Assembly: GCA_964497495.1 (NCBI GenBank)
Contig: CAZCCZ010000070.1
Coordinates: forward strand, 1 to 9,524
DNA: 9,524 nucleotides
Origin: CAXXOK01 sp964497495
GTDB lineage: Bacteria > Bacillota > Clostridia > Christensenellales > Aristaeellaceae
Direction: 5' to 3'
Both the position numbers and the translations under genes were made by a program. Under the pieces are notes generated by a model, which did not search any database, was not told the DNA's origin, and was given only the letters and a program-made list of their open reading frames with translations. Shown piece by piece: positions 1-5,831 of the stretch. How positions within the stretch are numbered: the first letter of the stretch is position 1; each line of letters opens with the position of its first letter.

Positions 1-439
1 CGCCCAGCCCGTATACATCCACCAGTACGCCGTGCCGCGTTACATGCGGCGCCAGCACGCGGTTTAAATACATGATGATCTGGTAGGAGAACTTGGTGGT
101 CTTGGCGTTGCTCTGGAAAACGGGAATATCCTGCTGTTTGGCCAGTTCCAGCAGCTCGCGCGGCGGGATCATGCCCCAGCATACGATAATGCAGGGCAGC
201 TTGTACCCCATGTAGACTTCCAGAACGCTCCGCCGCTTGTCCGGCTCCAGCGATTCCAGATAGGTCATTTCCACCTTGCCCAGCACCTGCGGGCGTTCGT
301 AGGCGAAATATTCGTAGAAACCGAAAAACTGCATGCCGGGCCGGTTGAGGTCGGTGGAGGTGATGTCCATCTCCTCTTTGGAGGATGCATTGAGCACCTC
401 CAGGTTCAACTCCCGTATGAAATCCTCAATCTTAATCAA
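1..439 (-). CDS. hprK: HPr kinase/phosphorylase, N-terminal part (cut by window edge)
   Basis: Bifunctional enzyme that phosphorylates and dephosphorylates Ser46 of the phosphocarrier HPr (and Crh where present), controlling carbon catabolite repression in Firmicutes. The 146 visible codons translate without a stop and match the N-terminal domain and hinge: an early RELNLEVLN segment, the STDLNRPG motif (about residues 28-35), FQSNAKTT (108-115), and RHGVLVDVYG (135-144), which normally lies just before the Walker A loop. The P-loop and kinase core lie beyond the window. The start is read as TTG at 439, because no ATG is available and a GGAGG (448-452) sits 8 nt upstream. The first 8 nt overlap the end of the HAD phosphatase gene, so translation is probably coupled. 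The identification is firm from the motifs. The TTG start is inferred. Confidence 0.93.
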   Translation of the reverse strand, partial: MIKIEDFIRELNLEVLNASSKEEMDITSTDLNRPGMQFFGFYEYFAYERPQVLGKVEMTYLESLEPDKRRSVLEVYMGYKLPCIIVCWGMIPPRELLELAKQQDIPVFQSNAKTTKFSYQIIMYLNRVLAPHVTRHGVLVDVYGLG

Positions 440-1304
440 GGTATGTTCCTCCCCCCGGAAGCGGAGTGGATTGGGTTTCGTTCATCCCCGCGCCGCGCGG
501 GGAACCGGAAACGGCGGCCAGCACGTGCTCGTCCACGAAGCGCGCCACGCCGTCCTCGGCATTGGTGCCGCATACATGGCGCGCCGCCTGCTTCACCTCG
601 TCGCGGGCGTTGCCCACGGCGACGCTGTGCTGGGCATACCCCAGCATGGTCAGGTCGTTGAGGCTGTCGCCGAAAACCAGCGTGTGCTCCGGCGTCAGGC
701 GCAGTTCCCGCGCCAGTTTGCGCAGCGCCGCGCCCTTGCTGACCTCGGGAGGCTCCGCTTCCAGAAAATACGGCTTGCTGACCGAAAAGGAAGCGGCCGG
801 GAAAGCGTTCCGGATCAGCGGCAGGAACCGCGCCACTTCCTCCGGTTCGTGAACGCTCAATATCTTCGGGGTGGAGAAGGTGACGAAGGCGTCCAGGTCG
901 CCCACCGCCTGCCCGTGCATGCCGGAGGTACAACTGTATCTGTCGCTGATCTCGCATTCTTCCTCGAAATAGAAGGATTCGCCGCTATAACACATCACAA
1001 AGAAGCCGTTCGCCTTCAGGTAGCGGATGAGCGCGCGTGCCTGTTCGGGGGAAAAGGCGACGAGCTCCTTCACGGAGTGGTCGGCGTTGATCAGTTGCGC
1101 GCCGTTGCAGGCGATGTAGGGCAGCCCGGTATCCAACTGCGTTACGTAGGGCCGCATGCTGTAGGCCGCGCGCCCGCTGGCGGGCACGATGCGCACGCCA
1201 GCTTCCCGCGCGCGGCGGAAAACGTCCAGCGTGTAGGGGGACAGTACGGACTCGGGGTTGAGCAGGGTATCGTCCAAGTCGGTGACGATGGCGTCTATCT
1301 GCAA
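432..1304 (-). CDS. Cof-type HAD-IIB family phosphatase
   Basis: Cytoplasmic haloacid-dehalogenase-superfamily hydrolase that probably dephosphorylates small phosphorylated metabolites such as sugar phosphates or flavin/pyridoxal phosphates. The substrate cannot be read from the sequence. All four HAD motifs are visible in the 290-residue product: DLDDTL with the nucleophile pair D9/D11, ASGR (S43), K190 in VSKGAALRKLA, and GDSLND (212-217). The spacing between motifs I and III fits the C2B-cap Cof family, whose members are usually about 260-280 residues. After about residue 262 comes a Gly/Pro/Ser/Thr-rich tail of about 28 residues that looks unconserved. The start is TTG at 1304 with AGGAG 8 nt upstream. 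It follows tadA by 16 nt and overlaps hprK by 8 nt, so it is the third gene of this operon. Any link to HPr regulation is only suggested by position. Confidence 0.92.
   Translation of the reverse strand: MQIDAIVTDLDDTLLNPESVLSPYTLDVFRRAREAGVRIVPASGRAAYSMRPYVTQLDTGLPYIACNGAQLINADHSVKELVAFSPEQARALIRYLKANGFFVMCYSGESFYFEEECEISDRYSCTSGMHGQAVGDLDAFVTFSTPKILSVHEPEEVARFLPLIRNAFPAASFSVSKPYFLEAEPPEVSKGAALRKLARELRLTPEHTLVFGDSLNDLTMLGYAQHSVAVGNARDEVKQAARHVCGTNAEDGVARFVDEHVLAAVSGSPRGAGMNETQSTPLPGGGTYLD
448..452 (-). promoter_or_regulatory. Ribosome binding site for hprK
   Basis: Minus-strand GGAGG, within a longer G-rich run, lies 8 nt before the TTG at 437-439. It lies inside the coding region of the upstream HAD gene. 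It decides the TTG start, since no in-frame ATG or GTG fits the family N-terminus. Confidence 0.75.
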
Positions 1305-1312
1305 AATGGGAT

Positions 1313-1317
1313 CTCCT
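1313..1317 (-). promoter_or_regulatory. Ribosome binding site for the HAD phosphatase gene
   Basis: Minus-strand AGGAG (part of GAGGAGAT) lies 8 nt before the TTG at 1302-1304, in the 16-nt gap after tadA. It supports the TTG as start codon. The next residues (QIDAIVTDLDDT) place the catalytic aspartate at the normal distance from the N-terminus. Confidence 0.75.
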
Positions 1318-1320
1318 CGT

Positions 1321-1788
1321 TTACTCGTCGGCGTCCGGCTTCCGGCACGCCTCGAAAAATTCGTTCAATAATCGCCGGCTTTCCTCCGCTAGCAGCCCGC
1401 CCGCACAGCGCAGCCGCCAGAAGAACGAAGGCTCGCAGGTCAGCGCGTAGACGCTTTCGCAGCACCCCTGCTTCTCGTCGCTCGCGCCGAAAAAGCATTG
1501 CCCCAGCCTGGCCATGACCATCGCGCCCGCGCACATGGGGCAGGGTTCCAGCGTTACGTAAAGCGCGCAGTCGGCCAGCCGCCGGTTACCCAGAACGCGC
1601 GCCGCTTCCCGCAGGGCCAGCATTTCCGCGTGCGCGGTGGGATCCTGAAGCTGTTCCCGGCGGTTGTGCGCGCGGGCGAGTACGGCGCCGCCGCGCACGA
1701 CCACCGCGCCTACGGGAATCTCGCCTTCCCGCGCGGCCAGTTCCGCTTCCTCCAGCGCCATGCGCATGAAGCCCTCGTGAGCGGTCAT
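1321..1788 (-). CDS. tadA: tRNA-specific adenosine deaminase
   Basis: Zinc-dependent deaminase that converts A34 to inosine in the anticodon of tRNA-Arg(ACG), needed to read several arginine codons. The product is 155 residues, the usual family length. It has EGEIPVGAVVV (21-31), the HN of the loop at 41-42, the zinc/proton-shuttle motif TAHAE (H53, E55) and PCPMC (C83, C86). The C-terminal half departs from the usual TadA pattern: GCCESVY (108-114) stands where GA-x-GS is common, and FFWR (122-125) where an F-N-H-R-like stretch is common. The ATG overlaps the stop of the upstream sugar-dehydratase gene as ATGA. The only Shine-Dalgarno candidate, GGAAGG 9 nt upstream, lies partly in a small hairpin. 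tadA is essential in many bacteria. Confidence 0.96.
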   Translation of the reverse strand: MTAHEGFMRMALEEAELAAREGEIPVGAVVVRGGAVLARAHNRREQLQDPTAHAEMLALREAARVLGNRRLADCALYVTLEPCPMCAGAMVMARLGQCFFGASDEKQGCCESVYALTCEPSFFWRLRCAGGLLAEESRRLLNEFFEACRKPDADE

Positions 1789-3752
1789 GCCCGCGCGCCT
1801 TCCGGCGCGGGCGCGCCGCTTTCCGCTTCCGCGGCCTGCCTGCGCGCTTCCTCCGCCAGATGGTTAACCTCCTCCGGCGAACGGTAGGAGGGCAGCAGCG
1901 CGTGCAGGCACACGCGCACGTCCCCGCCCTCGTCGATGCAGCGGCGCAGGGTCTTGAGCACGGTATCCATCGTCTCGGGGGAGACGACTTCCGGCTTGGC
2001 TACGAATATCTTGGTCAGGCCCGTCTGCACGATGGTATCGTCGTTGGTCAGCAGCTCCTCGTAGAGCTTCTCCCCGGGCCGCAGCCCCGTGTAGACGATG
2101 TCGATCCGCTTCGGGCCGCCCTGCGCGGCGTACAGCTGGATCATTTTTTCCGCCAGTTCCTTGATGCGCACGGGCTGCCCCATGTCCAATACGAACAGCT
2201 CCCCGCCCCTGGCGATGGAGGCGGCCTGCAGCACGAGGCTCGCGGCTTCCGGCATGGTCATGAAATAACGGATGATGTCCGGGTGGGTCAGCGTTACGGG
2301 GCCGCCCGCGCGGATCTGGCGTTCGAACAGGGGCACCACGCTGCCGTGGGAACCCAGCACGTTGCCGAAGCGCACGGCGGTGAACTCCGTTTTGCCCTGC
2401 GCACTCAGCGCCTCGATCACCATCTCCGCCAACCGTTTGGTGGCGCCCACGACGTTGGTGGGGTTCACGGCTTTGTCGGTGGAGATCATCACGAAACGTT
2501 CCACGCCGTGGGCGATGGCGGCGGTTGCGACGGCGTAGGTGCCGAACACGTTGTTTTTCACCGCCTGATCGGGACAATCCTCCATCAGGGGCACGTGCTT
2601 GTGCGCGGCGGCGTGCAGCACCACCTGCGGACGGTGCCGCCGCATGACTTCTGCGATGCGCTGCTCGTCCCGGATGGAACCCACGCAGAGGATCAGCCTG
2701 TCTTTCAGCCCTTCCGGGTACTGCTCCTGAAGCTCGAAGAACAGGTCGTACATGTAGTTTTCGCTGATATCGTACAGCACCAGCCTGGCGGGCTGGAAAG
2801 CCATCAGCTGGCGGCAGAGTTCCGCCCCGATGGAGCCGCCCCCGCCGGTGATGAGCACGGTCTTGCCGTGGAAATAGGCCGCAGCCTCCGTCATGTTCAG
2901 CTGTTCCTCCGGCCTGCCCAGCAGATCGCCGATGTCGATATCCCGCACGCTTCCCCGCGCGTTCCCGCCGCTGACGACCTCTTCCAGAACGCTGGCGCGC
3001 CGCACACGGCAGCCGGTAGCCAGACACGCCTCGATCAGCGGGCGCAGTTCACCGTTGGGGGTGGCGATGGCGATCACGATATCGTCGATGGCGAAATCCC
3101 TTACGTACTGCGCGATGTGCTCGGTGCCGCGCAGCACCTTCACCCCGCTGAGCCTGGCGCCCGTGCGGGCGGGGTCGTCGTCCACGGCGGCCACGGGCAG
3201 GCTGTTGCCGTAACGCCCGTTCTGCATCTCCCGGATCACGTTGGCCCCCGCCCAGCCCGCGCCCACGATCAGCGTGCGGCGCACGCTTTCGCCTTCGCCG
3301 CGCTTGAACGGGTAACGCCCGCGCGTGCGCACGATGCGGTAGGCGAAGCGGGAACCGCCCACCAGGACGGTGAGCAGCACCCAGTAAAGCAGGTACACCA
3401 TGCGATGCAACAGGTGGTGGTTCTCCGGCTGGGTGAAGGAGTAGCGCAGCAGGGAATACAGGTATATCGACACCGCGGCCACCAGCGTGGCCACGACGAT
3501 CTGCAAAACGCTCTCCGCCGAGGCGTACTGCCACATGTTGCGGTACAGCCCGAACGCCCAGAACGAGAGCAGGCACAGGAGCGTCATCACGGGGGCGATG
3601 TTCACGTACCGTTGAAAAAAGACCTCGGGGATGTTCACCTCGAAGCGGAACTGCTGGGCCAGAACCATGGCCATGTTGCACAGCAGGATATCCAACAGCA
3701 CCCACAGCGCGGCGCGCAGGGTGGAGTTGAGCCTCGGTTTGCGGTTCGTCAT
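1785..3752 (-). CDS. Membrane-bound nucleotide-sugar 4,6-dehydratase, CapD/PglF/EpsC type
   Basis: Long-form membrane-anchored dehydratase, probably acting on UDP-GlcNAc to give the 4-keto-6-deoxy sugar for capsule, exopolysaccharide or glycan precursors. The 655-residue protein is full length for the family. It has four predicted membrane helices (about 13-33, 52-70, 83-103, 116-133), then a Rossmann-like domain with GAGWAG (164-169), then the SDR catalytic domain with the NAD-binding TGGGGSIG (302-309), AAAHKHVPLME (381-391), STDKAVNPTN (424-433), RFGNVLGSHGSV (461-472) and GLRPGEKLYEELL (556-568). T425-D426-K427 match the catalytic Thr-Asp-Lys of PglF. The residue replacing the SDR tyrosine, usually Met in this group, is V435, followed by K439. 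The ATG at 3752 has GGAGG 9 nt upstream. The C-terminus is Ala/Glu-rich and overlaps tadA by 4 nt. The exact sugar substrate is not determinable here. Confidence 0.94.
   Translation of the reverse strand: MTNRKPRLNSTLRAALWVLLDILLCNMAMVLAQQFRFEVNIPEVFFQRYVNIAPVMTLLCLLSFWAFGLYRNMWQYASAESVLQIVVATLVAAVSIYLYSLLRYSFTQPENHHLLHRMVYLLYWVLLTVLVGGSRFAYRIVRTRGRYPFKRGEGESVRRTLIVGAGWAGANVIREMQNGRYGNSLPVAAVDDDPARTGARLSGVKVLRGTEHIAQYVRDFAIDDIVIAIATPNGELRPLIEACLATGCRVRRASVLEEVVSGGNARGSVRDIDIGDLLGRPEEQLNMTEAAAYFHGKTVLITGGGGSIGAELCRQLMAFQPARLVLYDISENYMYDLFFELQEQYPEGLKDRLILCVGSIRDEQRIAEVMRRHRPQVVLHAAAHKHVPLMEDCPDQAVKNNVFGTYAVATAAIAHGVERFVMISTDKAVNPTNVVGATKRLAEMVIEALSAQGKTEFTAVRFGNVLGSHGSVVPLFERQIRAGGPVTLTHPDIIRYFMTMPEAASLVLQAASIARGGELFVLDMGQPVRIKELAEKMIQLYAAQGGPKRIDIVYTGLRPGEKLYEELLTNDDTIVQTGLTKIFVAKPEVVSPETMDTVLKTLRRCIDEGGDVRVCLHALLPSYRSPEEVNHLAEEARRQAAEAESGAPAPEGARA
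1794..1809 (-). promoter_or_regulatory. Hairpin holding the tadA ribosome binding site
   Basis: On the minus strand, CGCGCC and GGCGCG form a 6-bp GC stem closing a GGAA loop of the GNRA tetraloop class. The only tadA Shine-Dalgarno candidate, GGAAGG (1798-1803), spans the loop and the first bases of the 3' arm. The stem lies within the last codons of the upstream gene. A ribosome finishing that gene would melt it, which with the ATGA overlap points to coupled translation. The base pairing is visible. The function is inferred. Confidence 0.45.
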
Positions 3753-3802
3753 GCGGGAATGCCTCCGGCCGGTGTTTTACGCGGCTTGACGCGCACATTC
3801 GT

Positions 3803-3831
3803 ATTTTAGCACAGAACGGGCGAGTTGAAAA
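3803..3831 (-). promoter_or_regulatory. Sigma-A-type promoter for the dehydratase-tadA-HAD-hprK unit
   Basis: Minus strand: TTTTCA (-35, 3826-3831), a 17-nt spacer and TAAAAT (-10, 3803-3808). TG one base upstream of the -10 gives an extended -10. The -35 is weak (4 of 6 consensus bases) and overlaps the T-tract of the lepA terminator. Predicted transcription would start near 3796, about 44 nt before the ATG at 3752. Confidence 0.6.
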
Positions 3832-3878
3832 GCGCCGCCGTCCGGGGAAAGCGGGCGCGGGTTTCCCGGACGGCGGCG
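3829..3878 (-). terminator. Rho-independent terminator of lepA
   Basis: A 14-bp, very GC-rich stem is formed by 3865-3878 and 3833-3846, with an 18-nt loop that could pair further (GAAA with TTTC). On the minus strand the stem is followed after one base by TTTT. It starts 21 nt after the lepA stop codon and is the strongest terminator-like structure in the window. Confidence 0.82.
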
Positions 3879-3899
3879 GCTTACGCGGAAAGTTCGCGT

Positions 3900-5713
3900 T
3901 TATTTGTCTTCCATTTTCAAAACGGCCATGAACGCCTCGCTGGGCACCTCCACGGTGCCGAACTGGCGCATGCGCTTCTTGCCTTCCTTCTGCTTTTCCA
4001 GCAGCTTCTTCTTGCGGGTGATATCCCCGCCGTAGCACTTGGCCAGCACGTCCTTGCGCAGGGCCTTCACGGTTTCGCGGGCGATCACCTTGCCGCCGAT
4101 GGCTGCCTGAATGGGGATTTCGAACAGCTGGCGCGGAATGACCTCCGTCAGCTTCTCGGCGATGCCCCGGCCCCGGGCGTAGGCCTTGTCCCGGTGGACG
4201 ATCAGCGTGAAGGCGTCGCAGACATCGCCGTTAAGCAGCATGTCCAGCTTTACCAGGTCGCTTTCCTGATAGTCTTTCAACTCGTAATCGAAGCTGGCGT
4301 AGCCGCGGGAGCGGCTTTTGATCTGGTCGAAGAAATCGTAGATGATCTCGTTGAGCGGCATGTGGTAGGTCAGCTTCACGCGGCCGCCCTCGTACTGCAT
4401 GTCCAGGAACGTGCCGCGCTTCTCCTTGCACACTTCCATCAGCGTGCCTACGTATTCCTGCGGGGTGTAAACGGTCGCCAGCACGTACGGTTCCTCCATG
4501 TGCGCGATCTCCCCCGCGGGCGGCAGGTTGGTGGGGTTGTCGATGGCGACCATCGTGCCGTCCGTCTTGTACACGTGGTAGATCACGCTGGGAGCGGTGG
4601 TGATCAGATCCAGATCGAACTCCCGTTCCAGCCGCTGGGTGACGATGTCCATGTGCAGAAGCCCCAGAAAACCGCAGCGGAAACCGTAGCCCAACGCCAC
4701 GGAGGTTTCCGGCTCGAAAGAGACGGAGGCGTCGTTCATGCGCATCTTTTCCAGCGCGTCCTTGAGGGCGTCGTAATCCGCGCCGTCGGAAGGGTAGATG
4801 CCGCAGAAAACCATGGGCGTTACCTTGCGGTAGCCCGGCAGCGCCTTTTCGGCGGGGCGCGCGGCGTCCGTTACGGTGTCGCCCACACGGGTGTCCGCGA
4901 TATCCTTGATGGAGGCGCAGATGTACCCCACGTCGCCCGCCAGCAGCTCGTCGCAGGGCTGGTAGCCGGGGTGGAAAGTGCCCACCTCCACGATGTCGAA
5001 TTCCGCACCGCTGGCCATCAGGCGCATACGCACGCCCGCCTTCACGGTGCCCTGCATGACGCGCACGAAGCAGATGGCCCCGCGGTAGTTGTCGTAATAC
5101 GCGTCGAAAATCAGCGCCTGCAGCGGCGCGGTCTCGTCCCCCTTGGGCGGCGGCATGAAGCGTACGATGGCTTCCAGCACGTCCCCGCAGTTTTCGCCGG
5201 TCTTGGCGGAGATCACGGGCGCGTTGGCCGTGTCCAGCCCGATGACCTCTTCGATTTCCTTTTTCACTTCGTCGGGGCGCGCGCTGGGCAGGTCGATTTT
5301 GTTGATGACGGGCACGGTTTCCAGATTGTGCTCCAGCGCCNNNNNNNNNNGACGTTGGCCAGCGTCTGCGCCTCGATGCCCTGCGTGGCGTCCACCACCA
5401 GCAGCGCGCCCTCGCACGCGGCCAGCGCGCGGCTGACCTCGTAGCTGAAATCCACGTGGCCCGGCGTGTCGATCAGGTTCAGGATATAGGTCTCGCCGTC
5501 CTTAGCCTTGTAGGCCATGTGGACGGCCTTGCTCTTGATGGTGATGCCGCGCTCACGTTCCAGATCCATGCTGTCCAGCATCTGTTCCACCATTTCGCGG
5601 CGCTCGAAAACGCCCGTCATCTCCAGCAGGCGGTCCGCCAGGGTGGATTTGCCGTGGTCGATGTGGGCGATGATGCAGAAATTGCGGATATGGGACAGAC
5701 GATCGTTCGTCAA
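3900..5713 (-). CDS. lepA: Elongation factor 4 (LepA), interrupted by an assembly gap
   Basis: Ribosome-associated translational GTPase that acts on stalled or mistranslocated elongation complexes and can back-translocate them. The G motifs are intact: G1 AHIDHGKST (16-24), G2 RGITIKS (55-61), G3 DTPGH (82-86), G4 NKID (136-139), G5 SAK (167-169). The LepA-specific C-terminal domain follows, including KRMRQFG and a normal ending FMAVLKMEDK. The start is TTG at 5713: GGAGG lies 7 nt upstream, and the product then begins TNDRLSHIRNF, as in other LepA proteins. The reading frame shifts at the ten Ns (5341-5350), after LANV and before ALEHNLE. Other LepA proteins have two residues there (often Y-L or Y-T), so about 5 nt are missing rather than 10, giving 602 residues. 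The gene is intact, not a pseudogene. It lies opposite to hemW, with its own promoter and terminator. Confidence 0.96.
5341..5350. other. Assembly gap (10 Ns) inside lepA
   Basis: Ten undetermined bases interrupt the lepA GTPase domain between V121 and A124. The flanking frames agree only if the true gap length is 2 modulo 3. Alignment to the family pattern predicts 5 nt, coding two residues with the flanking G. Coordinates to the right of the gap are therefore probably about 5 too high. Confidence 0.95.
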
Positions 5714-5720
5714 GCGGCTT

Positions 5721-5725
5721 CCTCC
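5721..5725 (-). promoter_or_regulatory. Ribosome binding site for lepA
   Basis: Minus-strand GGAGG (within GGGAGGA) lies 7 nt before the TTG at 5711-5713. An in-frame upstream ATG at 5833 would add about 40 residues of non-LepA sequence and lies upstream of the predicted promoter, so the TTG start is preferred. Confidence 0.8.
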
Positions 5726-5751
5726 CAACGGGTGTGGAATATTCCCTGCGT

Positions 5752-5780
5752 ATGATACCGTATTTCGCGCGGCATTGCAA
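5752..5780 (-). promoter_or_regulatory. Sigma-A-type promoter for lepA
   Basis: Minus strand: TTGCAA (-35, 5775-5780), a 17-nt spacer and TATCAT (-10, 5752-5757; 5 of 6 consensus bases). Transcription would start near 5745, leaving a leader of about 30 nt with the GGAGG before the TTG start. The spacing is ideal and the -35 is moderate. Confidence 0.65.
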
Positions 5781-5784
5781 CGGC

Positions 5785-5813
5785 TTCCCCGGCGCGGACG
5801 TTCGTGGTATGAT
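5785..5813 (+). promoter_or_regulatory. Possible extended -10 promoter for hemW
   Basis: TGGTATGAT (5805-5813) is an extended -10 element. At 17-nt spacing the -35 position reads only TTCCCC (5785-5790), a poor match, so the promoter would depend on the extended -10. The predicted start near 5820 leaves about 12 nt before the hemW ATG, just enough for its G-rich ribosome binding site. Confidence 0.45.
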
Positions 5814-5831
5814 GGCGGCGGGGGGAGAACC

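Noticed and set aside
333..1517. Plus-strand open frame of 394 codons across hprK, the HAD gene and tadA
   Set aside because: It crosses three well-supported minus-strand genes, has low-complexity Arg/Ala-rich sequence and no recognisable domain.
1860..3809. Long plus-strand open frame (about 649 codons) opposite the sugar dehydratase gene
   Set aside because: It is an antisense shadow created by GC-rich codon bias. The product is His/Gln/Arg-rich with no known motif, while the minus strand carries a complete, motif-rich dehydratase.
3825..5444. Long plus-strand open frame (about 539 codons) opposite lepA
   Set aside because: Same antisense artefact. It spans the lepA terminator and the N gap, and the LepA frame explains the region fully.
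3900..5713. lepA as a frameshifted pseudogene
   Set aside because: The only frame change coincides exactly with the run of Ns, and removing 5 of the 10 Ns restores a full-length protein with all motifs.
5517..5831. Upstream in-frame extension of hemW
   Set aside because: It would run antisense through the lepA start and over both promoters. HemW homologues begin near MFSLYLHFPFC, at 5832.
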